Source: Parus major
Taxonomy: Eukaryota; Chordata; Aves; Passeriformes; Paridae
Reading direction: 5' to 3'
Assembly: GCF_001522545.3 (NCBI RefSeq)
Contig: NC_031769.1
Span: 148,623,361-148,687,360, forward strand
Length of the DNA: 64,000 bases
Positions 1 through 10,469 of this stretch are shown here, piece by piece; the first letter of the stretch is position 1; every line of letters starts with the position of its first letter. Under the pieces are notes generated by a model, which saw nothing but the letters and a program-made list of their open reading frames with translations, searched no databases and had not been told where the DNA came from. A program made the translations under genes and the position numbers.

Positions 1-1395
1 AACCCAGGACTGCCCAAATCCATCTGGATGACCCACAAGAGGCTGAAGGAAAAGCAAAGAAAAGCCCCCCTGAGACTGGCAGTTGCACCCAGGCCATCCT
101 GCTCGAGAGCAATGGATTGTCCTCCCCTCCTCTGATTCCCTAATCCATTTTGTCACCCTTTTATGCCTTTAACCTCCACAGCATCCTGTGGCAACGAGGT
201 CCCCAGCTGAATTATGAGCTGTGTGAAAAACTACTTCCTTCAGCCAGGCTTTGGGGTCAGTGAGGATGGCTCCCAGCATCACGAGCCTTAATTCACTGCT
301 GCTCCCTGCGTCCCTCGAGGACCTCGGGGAGAAGGTGCTGCAGGAACTCACATATTTATCTTTCTTCTGCTTTCTAAGTGCAGGGTGCAGACTTCTGCTG
401 CCTCAAGGTCATGGCTGGATCCAAAACCATGGAAAATTTGGGCTTCAAAAGGGATTTGCTTTGTCTCTGTTTCTTTCCACCTTCAGGGGCTGTGCTCAGC
501 TTGGTAGAAAGGTTCCCTGCTCAAGCTCAGATACTTCTGCTATCTCCTGACTCTGGGAAGTTCCCATTTGCCTACTTTAGTGTGGTACCAGAGACCCCAA
601 AGCCCCTCATTTCAGACCCTGTGGAACCTCTCCCTTAGCTAAAGCAGCCCTGGAATTCAAGTTATTTTGTGGTCCTCATCCTATGGACAGTGAAAGTAAG
701 GCCAGGGATGGTCACAGTTCTGGTTTTCCTAAAAGGACCTGCATTCCAAGTGTCTTTTGTAGGCACAGCCTGAATCTCCATCTCCCTACTGCTGGAAAAT
801 TGCAAATCTGAGCAATAGGATCTTACGGTACTTCTGTGTGCAATGACGTCCTCACTGGGCATTGGAAACTGAATGCCTAAAATTACAAGCTGAATTCCTG
901 TTGTCAGAAGGGGAAATGTTCCCAATCCAGTTTTAACTTTGCTGAGACAGCAGCATTCAAAAACAGCATGGTGCACCTTCAGGGTTGATGTAAAATTGGA
1001 CTCTGATGCAGTCTTTCCATCTTTTCCCAGCTGCCGCCTAGGAAATTTATCCCCATCACTGGGGGGGTACAAACATTGTTTGTGTGGTGGGGGGAAACTG
1101 AGGCACGGCCATCCAAAGCCATGGAAGGAACCAGAAGAAGAGCCCACATTAAATTTTCTGTACACTGGGGCTGCTCAGAGGCCTCTGGTCATCTCCTGCT
1201 GCTGACCATCCCCAGCCAGGTACGAGCTGGAGAGCAGCCAAGTGGAAAGCTCCTTTCCTGCTGCGGGGAGAAGCACTAGGACTTGAGCTTGTGCAGATCC
1301 CAGCCCCAAGCTGGTTGCAAAATCAGCTCTTTGGGTCTTTGCCTCCTTTGGTTTCCCTTGGGCAGCCCAGCTCTGAGGTGCCGTGGGACAGGAAA

Positions 1396-1605
1396 AGTTT
1401 GGGTTGGAAGGGACTAAAAAGACCATCCAGTTCCAGCTCCCTGCCATGGGCAGGGGCACCTTCCTCTATCCCAGGGTGCTCCAAGCCCAATCCAAGCTGG
1501 CTTTGGACAATTCCAGGGGTGGGGCAGCCACAGCTTCTCTGGGCAGCCTATGTCAGGACCTCCCCACCCTCCCAGGGAAGAATTTCTTCCTAAATTTTGG
1601 CCTGA
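1396..1605 (-). repeat. CR1 LINE 3' fragment
   Basis: Reverse orientation CR1: GTTTGGGTTGGAAGGGACT, then the CTGCCATGGGCAGGG box, CCAGGGGTGGGGCAGCCACAG and GAAGAATTTCTTCCTAA. Confidence 0.9.
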
Positions 1606-3759
1606 AACACTGACACATCACTGCCCACCCATCTCAGGACACTTCCTGGTGAGGATTTTGCCCCAGCCAATAATCCCCACCCCAGACCACGCCAGGGCAC
1701 AGCATTAAGAGCATTAAGCCCTGTGGAAGGCTGTTCTGCTTTGGGAATAGGCATTTTAGCCACAGGAACAGGAGCTGTGTCAAGGCTCTTCTCCTCAGGG
1801 GCCAGAAAAGGAGCCTGATGAATGTGGGATGCAGGAGTGAGCAGTGTCAGGACGTGAATCCCCAAGCCCAGGTTTAGCTTTGCCAAACGTCCCCCTGCAC
1901 ATGTCCCTGTGCAAGCCTGAGCCTCACCACGCACACACAGCCCCTCCCTAAACACCCCCTGTCCCTGGGGGGTTCCCACTTAGCTCCCCAGCTAATGCCA
2001 GTGCTTTTAACCTCCAGCTGAATTCCCAATCGATCCCATCCCGGTTCCCAGCTCAAATGAGCAGCGATGGAAGCGCTCCTGTTCACTCGTCAGGGTGACC
2101 TTGCCCTCAGAGGCCCTCTTGTGTAACCCTCACACTCAGGAGCAGGCTGGTAACGAAGGGAAAAAGACCCCAAAGGGCTGGCTGTGAGCAGGTGGGAATA
2201 AGGGAATGGAGAAAATGGGATTTTTCTAGGATTTGCTGGCGTAGAAGCCATGGCATTTCGGGTGTTGTTCCTCAGGTGGAACCACTGATGAGGATGGATG
2301 GGGGTTGGACTAAGCAGGGAGTGTGAGTGATGCTAGCATGGAGGAAAGGCTGATCTTACCAGGGTCAGAGGGACTGTGTATTCCCCTGGCAGGGAGGAAA
2401 TGCAGGCTTGCTGTAATCCCACTCTTAATGGGGATTTAGTCTGCTTTTCTTAAACTGAGGTAAACTGAGGCAGGGTGAGATGTAACATTACGGCCTCCAT
2501 CAACAACCTTCTGCCAAGAACCCCCACGTGCTCCTTGACTTTGCTGTGCAAGGACACCAAATCTGCCCCTATAAAATCCTTGAGAAACTCCCAAGTCCTG
2601 CCAGGGCTCCCAACAGACAACACAAAACATCCTGCACCCATGCAGAGGAAAGTTGAGGACAAAAACAGATGTGGATTGGGATGAGGTGATGCTTAAAAGA
2701 CACCAAGAGCACAGAAAACCCCGGATGAGGCTGTGTGGGAGCCAGCAGAGCCCTGAGCTTCCTTTCCTTAGGCAGCCACATCTGGGGGCAGATGGAGCAC
2801 AGCTGGCCCTCCTTGTTGGCCAGGCTTTTCCCTACAGAATTTTGACTGGATTCTAGATTTTGAGGTCCAGTCTTTGTGCTCAGCTGTCCCCTGACCCCAC
2901 TCACCAAAAAAAAATAAATCCAGAGCCAGGAACTGAGCCTGACCTTCCAAACCCTGAGAGCTTTAGTTATGAGCCTATCTATAGTTAACATGATCTGGAG
3001 CAGACACCTTAGTCTTTAAATTAATCTCATTTTGGGATGAAATCCTGGTTGGTTGGAAATGAATCATCATCTCCAGCACTCTGCTGGAATTTTTCAGATC
3101 ATGGAGCGCTAAGGGAGAGCAGAGGATGCTTCTCACATCCATTTTTTCAGGTGGGAAAGAGCTGGCAGAGATGCTTCACTGAGAGTGTGCACAAATCCTG
3201 GAGCCAGGATTCAAATCTGGCCTCTGGCTCCCCCTGATTGTGTCTCCCCATCTGGCCAGTGCTGAGGGAGATCACAGATGGGAGGGTTCAACCAGAGCTC
3301 AGGGGCTTTGGAGCTTCCTCGTTGTGGTTGAAAGCCTCTCAGGGAACCCCAGGATGATCCATTTCTAGATATTTCCCATTTTCCATCCCTCTCTTTCCCC
3401 AAATCCCCTCTTCCAGCCTTTGAAAGTTGAAATAGGATCAGGATCCTGACCCCACAAGCCAATTTCCATCAGAATCAAAATCTTCTCACCCTGTTAATGC
3501 TGTTCTGCAGGCTGCTCCATGTCTGCTGGGGTCCACCCCTAAGGCAGGTGCCTTTCCTGCCTGGAGCTGGGAGAAAGTTGGGATGAAGGATGCTGGTGTG
3601 TGTATATATGGAATTTATTAACACAGAAAGGTGAGGTTTTGGCTTTCTCTGCACTCAGGAGAGTCAGAGAGAGGCAGGGTGTAGCACATCAGTCTCTGCA
3701 GTGATGGAGCAAATATTCCAGGATGTGAGGGGGCCATGGAGAAATCTGTGGTTTGAAAA

Positions 3760-3880
3760 TCATGGAGTTGTTTGGGTTGGAAGAGACCTTAAATATCATC
3801 TAATTCCACCCCCTCTGCCATGGGCAGGGACCTTTCCCTTGCCCAACCCTCTGACTTGCCTTGAACATTTCCAGGGATGG
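3760..3880 (-). repeat. CR1 LINE 3' fragment
   Basis: Reverse orientation tail only: TTTGGGTTGGAAGAGACCTT, CTGCCATGGGCAGGGACC and CCTTGAACATTTCCAGGGATGG. The copy then breaks off. Confidence 0.85.
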
Positions 3881-4560
3881 AAAATGGGCCATAAAAAACA
3901 AGACTAAGGAAAACCCCTGATTTTGAACACCCATTTTATGGAAGTGATGGTGCTCCAGAACCTCCCAAGCTCCATGGGAGCCTTCCAGGGTGTAACTCCT
4001 CTCCCTGCAGCCCAGCAGAGCCACTGCAGCCAATGCAACACCCAGATCTGGGCCCTTTTTGACTCCTCTCTGCGCTGTCAGCTCACAGATGCCACCGTGT
4101 TTTTCCAGGCATTTCCACTCTGCTTTGCTCCCTCACCAAAAAAGAAAACCCAAAATTTCCAAGCTGTTGCAGTTTTTTTGTTGTTTTTTTTTGTCTCTGC
4201 TAACAGTTCCTCGCAAATAAGGGCAGAACAAACTCCTGTGTTTCCTCAGAGTGGCAAGGGACGAGCTTTTCAGGGCCAGGCATTTTTCTGCCTCAGGCAA
4301 AAAGGATATTTAGTGTGATATCTGGGGACCTTCTTACAGGAAAATGGGAAGCCCCAGGAAAGGAGGATTAGCTTGATGAGAGTGGTTTTCACCCTGCTGG
4401 GATGTCAGCCGTGCACCAAGGTCAGGAGAAGGAAAAGCAGGGGGAAGTAAATCTTGGACAGCGGCACATCTGGAGCCAGTGGACAGAGAAGGGGCAGCTG
4501 GAAGTGCTGAACCGGTGGGAACAGATCAGGGAGAGGGTGCGGGAATGGTCCTGCAGGCAG

Positions 4561-4694
4561 CAGTGGGGAAGGATGCCCTTTCTGCAGTCATCCTCATCTT
4601 TTTCTTTCCCCCCCCCTTTTTTTCCCCCAGTGGGGAAGGATGCCCTTTCTGCAGTCATCCTCATCTTTTTCTTTCCCCCCCCCTTTTTTTCCCT
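4561..4694. repeat. 67-base tandem duplication
   Basis: CAGTGGGGAAGGATGCCC starts at 4561 and again at 4628. Each copy ends in a run of C followed by a run of T. The two copies are almost identical, so the event is recent or an assembly artefact. Confidence 0.9.
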
Positions 4695-5010
4695 CCCATG
4701 GAGTGTTTGTGAGCCTGTGGGTTTGTGTGCATGTCTAAGAGTGCCCTCCATTGGCCACATCCAGGCTGCTGCTCCAGGATGTCACCAGCACAGGGATGCT
4801 CCACCAGGGATGTCACCCTTCCCTCGTGGGAGGACTGTGCCATGCAGGGACTTCGGAGAGCAGGACGTGGCAGCACTGCCAGCATCCTGCAGGCTCCTCC
4901 TGCCCAGGCAGAGCTGAAATCTCTGGGCTGGGCACAGCTGCAGAACTGGGCACGCCAGTTTGGAGGTGTCCACCTTGGTGGGATGGGGTGAGTCAGCTGG
5001 TGGGGCCATT

Positions 5011-5070
5011 CAGGCAGAGGGTGAAGGCTGTGGGTACAGTCAGGCAGAGGGTGAAGGCTGTGGGTACAGT
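5011..5070. repeat. 30-base tandem duplication
   Basis: CAGGCAGAGGGTGAAGGCTG and its following ten bases occur twice in exact succession (5011-5040 and 5041-5070). Confidence 0.95.
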
Positions 5071-5249
5071 CAGGGGTGTCCTGATCCCTGCTCACACATC
5101 CCACACTGCCTGTGAGCCCAGGATGGCTCTGGGTGTGCAGAACTTGTGCAGGAATCAAGCAGGAACACGAGGGTGGTGACAAAATCCAGGCTCAGATCTG
5201 GATCATTCCTGCAGGAAGACAGGGCCCACCATGGTGGTGTGTGGCCAAA

Positions 5250-5306
5250 GCTTGGACTTGGTGGCCTTGGAGACCTCTTCCAACCTTAATAATTTGATTA
5301 TTCTAA
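5250..5306 (+). repeat. CR1 LINE 3' tail, short
   Basis: Only the terminal segment remains: TTGGACTTGGTGGCCTTGGA, GACCTCTTCCAACCTTAAT and a degraded ATTCTA end. It belongs to the subfamily whose tail reads TTCCAACCTTAATGATTCT. Confidence 0.7.
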
Positions 5307-5315
5307 GGCTTGCAG

Positions 5316-5466
5316 GCTCCAGAATTCCCTAGGACCAGTGCAAACTGGATCCTAAACTCCTTGAGCTCCAAAATTCCCTGGAACCCGTGTAAACTGGATG
5401 CCTAAACCCCTTGGGCTCCAAAATTCACTGGGGCCAGTGCAAATTGGAAGCCTAAACCCCCTGGGC
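5316..5466. repeat. Three-copy tandem repeat, unit about 49-50 bases
   Basis: Units start GCTCCAGAATTCCCT (5316), GCTCCAAAATTCCCT (5365) and GCTCCAAAATTCACT (5415). Each continues to a CCTAAACYCCTTG/CTGG end. Copies differ at several positions, so this array is older than the two duplications just upstream. Confidence 0.85.
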
Positions 5467-6769
5467 AGCCCAGGTATAACCTGTGATTTTGATTTGAGCT
5501 GTGAAGGTCTGTGCCAGTGGATTTCTGATCCAGTGGATGCCAGAGTGGGATGGCAAATGCTCAGCAAGGAGGTAGAATAAATTTCCAGGGCTGTGTCCCG
5601 TTGTGTGAGGGTGCAGGAGCCTGGCTGGAGGTTCACAGCTCTTCATAATCCCCTCCTTTGTCACCCCTGGCACCTGCACAAGGTAACCAAGGCAGAAGGA
5701 ACATTCAGACCAAACTTTTCAGCCTTTTTCTGTGTTTTTTTGGAATGAAAAACTATTTTTCCCAGGGGGACACACACATGAAAGCAACAATATTTTGGCT
5801 TGTCCTTGAGAAATGCAGGCAGAGGACAGCCCAAGGTGCTCCAATGTCACCAGCTGTCCCCAGGCTTTGTTCTGCCAGACCCATCTCCCAGGCAGAGATG
5901 GAAGGAAAGGTCAGGGGAGGTGTTGTGTGCTCCAAGTTGGAGCCAAAGGATGGGACCAGGCAGGGATGTCTCCTATCACTCAAAATTCCCAAAACAGCCA
6001 GGCTACCTAGACACTGACAGTGGGGAAAGCCAAGGGAATGGGGGTAAATTTGACCGTGTGCCATGGAAATGTGACGTCCAACACTGCAATGATCTGTTTT
6101 CTCACTCATTTAACATCACTGCCCCAGCTGCAGGCTGTAGCCTGTGGTTATATGTCCCCCTTGGGGTTGTTCTGGGGTGGAAATGAAGGAGATGGATCTC
6201 TGCTGACATGCATCACAGGTGCTTGTTGCATCTTCCCTCCCTGCCAGGTCCAACACCTGTTGAGCCAAAGATCCAGGTCTGGAGGGGTCTTTGCCCATCC
6301 ACTCCTGCTCTGAGTAAAGATTCCCCACTTCAGCAGGGATTAGTTGAAAGAGAAAAAAAGAATATGTTTATGCTCCTTATGTTGGAACCTTCCAGATGGG
6401 ACTGCACTGAGGGGAAATCAATTGTGAGACCTAACAACCGTATCAGGTCTGGTTAAAGTTTGTTGGATTTTATGGTGCTTTTCCCAGACATGGGCAGTGA
6501 GGGGGAATTTGTTTTGTGCTCTCCACATCCTCAGAAAGAAGCAGGTCTGTGGTCAGCGTGAGAAAAATTGAGTTTGTGGAGAGCAGGAGGCCTGGGCTGA
6601 ATCCCAGGCACTGAAGTCACCATTAGGGACTGGATTTCAAAACAAACCCTGTCTCCTCATCATCTGGTTGCTATGGAGGCACTGCTGGCTCCTGCTTCCA
6701 ACCAGGAAAGGCAGGTTTCTGGTCTGGACCAGAGGTTAAGATGACAAGAAAGATAGAGATACTATTTAC

Positions 6770-7083
6770 CAAGAGCATGGAGTGACAAGACGAGGGGGAT
6801 TGGACTCCCACTGACAGAGGGCAGGTTTAGATCGGATATTGGGAAGAAATTCTTTATTCAAGAGGGTGGGGACATCCTGCACAGGCTGATTCTGGATTCC
6901 CCATCCCTGGAAGTGTTCAAGGCCAGGCTGGATGGGGCTTGGAGCAAGCTGGGATAGTGGAAAGTGTCCCTGCTCATGAGAGAGAATTGGACAAAATCAT
7001 CTTTAAGGTCCCCTCCAATCCAACCTGCTCTGTGATCCTTGTGGGTCCCTTCTAACTCAATATATTCCATAATTCTGTGATCC
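6770..7083 (+). repeat. CR1 LINE 3' fragment with a second tail
   Basis: Forward CR1: GGATATTGGGAAGAAATTCTT, CCCTGGAAGTGTTCAAGGCC, AAGGTCCCCTCCAATCCAACC, TGTGATCC. A second CR1-like tail, GTGGGTCCCTTCTAACTCAA, ATATTCCATAATTCTGTGATC, follows at about 7040-7083 and belongs to a different subfamily. Confidence 0.9.
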
Positions 7084-8463
7084 CTGGCTGGCTCATCAGG
7101 GTGAAGGTCGGGTAGAGGTCGGATTTGCAAACAGAATGAGCTTTTCCAGCTCTTCCCTAAGAGAGCCAGTGACCCCTTTCAGAGTCTCAGATAAAGCAAG
7201 AGCCTTTCAGCTCCCCAGTCTAATATTTAAAGCATTCATGGTCCTATTTAGACAACCCCTCCTGCTACTCAGGAAATTTAATTTATGAGATGTTTGGTAG
7301 ATGCCTGTTCTTTTCTTTGCAAACAAGACCAGGTTTCCATCCCCTTTTCACTCCCGAATTCTGGTCCCGGAGGCAGGCAGGAGCCTGGCAAGGGGAGGTT
7401 TGCACTGTCGAGCTTTGTAGACTGCAAACCAGCCAGGAGTGGGGATCTGACTTGTAAAAAATTTAAGTCCAAATGCATTTGGACTTCATGCTGATTAGTG
7501 TCAGGTCTAACACACACTCAGGAATCTGGTGCAGTGATTTGAAGCTGGGATGAAGCACAGTTTGCAAAATAGCAGGTCTGAGTTTCGAGTTCCCTAACCC
7601 TTTCCTGCCCAAAAGAAAAGATTTTGGCAGAAGAAGGGACAAGCCTTTGATACGGAGCAGGGAGAGAAACTGAGTGAATGTGGAGGTGCATTTAGCTTCT
7701 CACCTCTTCCCATATGCACAGGATGGTCAGTGAGCTTCTCATCTCCTGCTTTCCAGTCTCTCCTGGGGCTGGGTTTAGCTGCCCGAACTGTGGATTTGCT
7801 GGGAATTTTCTGGGAATTTGTACGGCTGTGCTGGAAGCTCCCTCTGTTTGCAGCCTGGGAAGGCAGAGCCTGGCAAGGGCTGGGAGATGACAGCACTGGG
7901 ACAGCACTGGGGACATGTGGGGCTGGAGCTGCAGCAGTGCCCGCAGTGAAAACGAGTTTTCCCTCCTCCCTGCATGCAGGTGTGCCTCTCCATAGTCTCT
8001 CACCCTAATTCCTTCCTGGCAGTGCCACCCGGATCATGGGAAACACATCCCAGCTGATCTGAAATATTTGGAGGTTGCAGCCCAGGGCAATGTTTGCCCC
8101 TCCGGAATTGGGCTGTTTGCATTCCAATGCAGAGGCCCTGAGCCTATGAAGTGAGAAGTCTCCCGAAATGATGGCAGTTGTCTGACTTGACAGGGGGAAA
8201 TCTTCCTCCCAGGTTCCCCTTTGTCCTTTGGAAATGGGACGGAAGATCTGTTCCGGAGGCAGCAAGTGCTGCAGGGCCAGGATGAGCCTCACCCAAAGGG
8301 AAACGCCTGATTTTTCTCTACCTGGGATGAGCTGAGAGGGGAAGAAAAGCTGGAAAGGAGGGAGGGAAAAGGTACCGTGGCTGTGACATCAGCAGTGAAG
8401 AAGTCCTGCCCCAGACTCCGAGGGTCTGCCCCTCCTGCAGCTGCTAACAGAGCCCCTCCCCAG

Positions 8464-8591
8464 ATCTGGGGGTGGACAGCTTCGGGAGGGAATACAAGAT
8501 AAGGAAAGTCCTACTACTGATCGTATTTCCCCTTCTCTCCTGGAAAGAGAGGAGATGGAGGGAAGGAACCATAGGAGAGTCTTTTTTTGGG
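8464..8591 (+). other. Candidate non-coding exon (speculative)
   Basis: A branch-point-like CTGCTAAC (8441-8448) is followed by CCCCTCCCCAG ending at 8463. A donor-like GGG|GTAAGA follows, with the GT at 8592-8593, giving a 128-base potential exon about 960 bases before the coding exon. It could be a 5' UTR exon of ADGRB1. The pyrimidine tract is short and such pairs occur by chance, so this is a weak call. Confidence 0.2.
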
Positions 8592-9549
8592 GTAAGAAAG
8601 AGGGAGATTTACACGAGCGCAGAGGAGCCTCTTTGTCATGGTGGGGGAGCAGGGCTCTGGGCAGCTGGAGGAATCTGTGCCACAGAAGTTGCAGGGAATG
8701 TATCCTCAGGGCATTGCGGGGTGGATTCTACTTTGGATGAAGGGTTTTGGGGGCTGAAGGAGGTCCTGGGACTGGCACGGAGGGCTCCCACTCTCTGCAG
8801 ATGCTCTGAGCCTGGCTACAGCACCACAGGCTTTGGGGTGTTCTGCACTCAGGAGTGGAAGGAGGGGTGGATGCTGAGGTGGGAAGTCATAAAATCTGTC
8901 TCTTGTCCTTTTGTGCTCCTGTACTGGGTGTGCAGCTCCATCCATTATCCTGTCTGGCCACAGGGTTACACCAGAGCTGGGTTCCTGAGCAACAACTCCC
9001 TTCCCTGCGCTGTTTTGGTGGAAGGGAGGGAGAAAAGGCTAAAAAACAAGTGCTGGCAGAAGGAAGAGAGGAGGCAGAGCCCAGCTGGCCATGCTGACCT
9101 CCAGCCCACGCTCCCCAGGTGCAGCCTGAAGTCAGTGTTGAACCAGCATCCTTGGGATGGAGAGAGCTGGAGGCTCCCTAAGCCAGATACCCATCCTGTT
9201 TTATTTGGGGAGATGGTTCAAATTCACAGTCAAGGCTCGGCTCAGCAGAGGGGTCTGCATGGGCAGGGGGCACTGAGAAGGAAAGCAGGCTCACAGCTAT
9301 GTTCACCTCCGGGTGAGTCACAGTTTTGGGCCCCTCCTGGGTTTGGACACCCCCAAAGCAAGCTTGGGGATGGTGATGTGGGGTTGCATCTTCCCTCGGT
9401 GAGATAGGCTGGGACTGGGGCTGCTGTCTGGGTTCTCAGCCGTGTGAAGGGTTAATAAATAAAACAACATCAACAAAGTACCGCCAAATCCCAAATCTCT
9501 TCTCTTTCTCTCCCCTCCTCCTTCCCTTCCCTTCCCTGTTTTTTTCCAG

Positions 9550-9721
9550 GTTTTGTTTATGGCCACAGGAGGGAGCTCAAATCCAGACATGGGAGGATCG
9601 GCTTGATTTCAGATCCAGAGCCTCTTAAACTCTGCTTTTCCTCTAAGCTGGTCCCTGTTATGTCCAGGATCTGGCACCTGCTTGACATTTACTTTGAGTT
9701 CCAGAGGACCAGAGACCTAGG
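9550..9721 (+). other. ADGRB1: ADGRB1 5' UTR portion of first coding exon
   Basis: The left boundary is the AG at 9548-9549, preceded by about 50 bases of nearly unbroken C/T (9497-9547), which is one of the best acceptors in the window. The 172 bases up to the ATG at 9722 carry three AUGs in two small upstream reading frames (9559-9606 and 9660-9725). The transcript leader is therefore likely to hold down or tune translation of the receptor. The acceptor is inferred from sequence; transcript data would fix it. Confidence 0.6.
9559..9606 (+). promoter_or_regulatory. Upstream open reading frame 1 (15 codons)
   Basis: An ATG at 9559 opens a 15-codon frame ending in TGA at 9604-9606. A second in-frame ATG at 9589 has G at both -3 and +4, a favourable initiation context; the first is weaker (T at -3). 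If the leader begins at 9550, the first ATG is only about 10 bases from the exon edge, so its use depends on what is spliced upstream. A coding role for the peptide is not implied. Confidence 0.4.
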
Positions 9722-9725
9722 ATGA
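9660..9725 (+). promoter_or_regulatory. Upstream open reading frame 2 overlapping the ADGRB1 start
   Basis: An ATG at 9660 (G at -3, T at +4) opens a 21-codon frame whose stop TGA (9723-9725) overlaps the receptor start ATG (9722-9724), forming ATGA. This geometry is known to permit termination followed by re-initiation at the overlapping start, and otherwise reduces main-frame translation. The frame is read directly from the sequence; the regulatory role is inference. Confidence 0.45.
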
Positions 9726-10469
9726 GGAGCATTGGATCCGCCCTGAACCTGCTTTTGGTATCGCCACTCTATTTTGTGTGGACCGTGGTCGCTCTGGACC
9801 TGGCACAAACTCCCTGCACCACTTTGGTCCAAGGGAAATTCTTTGGGTATTTCTCCTCCTTCGCCGTCTTCCCGTTGAACTCCTCTCTCTGCTCTTGGAT
9901 TATCCAGAACCCCGACCCTCGCAGGTACACTTTGTACATGAAGATCCTCAAACCCTCCGGCGTATGTGACCACCAGCACATCCGCACCTACCAGTTCGAC
10001 TCCTTCCTGGAATCCACCCGCACCTACCTGGGCATGGAGAGCTTCGACGATGTGTTGAAGCTCTGCGATGGCTCCACCCGCTTTGCCTTCCTCCAGTCCA
10101 ACAAACAATTCCTGCAGATGAAGCAGACGGCCCCGCCGGGCGTGGACACCTGGCCCATGCGGTGGAAGCCCACCAAGGCTCAGGAGAGGGACTTCTCGGT
10201 GGAGTATCTGGTGGTGGGCAACAGGAACCCGAGCAAAGCCGCCTGCCAGATGCTCTGCAAGTGGCTGGACGCCTGCCTGGCCATCAGCAGCAGCTCCCAC
10301 CCGTGTGGCATCATGCAGACCCCGTGCTCCTGCTCGGGAGGGGAGGTCCTGGATCAGGCCAGCGAGATCCTGGGCTTCACCAGGAAGAAGGAGGATTGCT
10401 ACAAGGATGGGATTTACCTGGAGAACTGCGTGAGCAGCCCCAAGGACAGCAACGGAGCAGAGTTCCTGG
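9722..10469 (+). CDS. ADGRB1: ADGRB1 (BAI1) first coding exon: signal peptide and CUB-like domain
   Basis: This is the N-terminus of brain-specific angiogenesis inhibitor 1, an adhesion GPCR that recognises phosphatidylserine on apoptotic cells, acts at synapses and restrains angiogenesis. It encodes 249 codons plus one base. Residues 1 to about 25 form a hydrophobic signal peptide, followed by a CUB-like module at roughly 32-165. The segments [40 protein letters not shown] and [14 protein letters not shown] are close to what I recall of human BAI1 and clearly different from BAI2 and BAI3. Twelve cysteines are present (32, 57, 82, 115, 175, 179, 185, 195, 202, 204, 226, 236), and a sequon NSS lies at 53-55. 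The start has A at -3 and is the only ATG before the signal sequence in this frame. The exon ends CTG G|GTGAGT (phase 1). The RGD of human BAI1 is replaced by a KKED-type stretch near residues 222-225. Confidence 0.96.

Larger units (their letters stand above)
1..9549 (+). other. Upstream region or 5' UTR intron of ADGRB1
   Basis: No coding exon can be supported here. The stretch contains four CR1 fragments (1396-1605, 3760-3880, 5250-5306, 6770-7083), three local tandem duplications between 4561 and 5466, and otherwise unique sequence in which I see nothing definite. A 128-base candidate non-coding exon at 8464-8591 is listed separately. The right edge is a strong splice acceptor: a pyrimidine-rich tract from about 9497 runs into TTTTTCCAG ending at 9549. 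This suggests a non-coding first exon and the promoter lie further upstream, inside or outside the window. Whether this segment is intron 1 or partly intergenic cannot be decided from sequence alone. Confidence 0.6.

Noticed and set aside
8472..9407. Open frame of about 311 codons upstream of ADGRB1
   Set aside because: It lacks an early ATG (it opens with GTG), is rich in Trp and Gly without any recognisable domain, and ends shortly before the acceptor tract. It looks like a chance frame in GC-moderate DNA.
9689..10300. Minus-strand open frame of about 200 codons
   Set aside because: It is the shadow of the ADGRB1 coding exon on the other strand.
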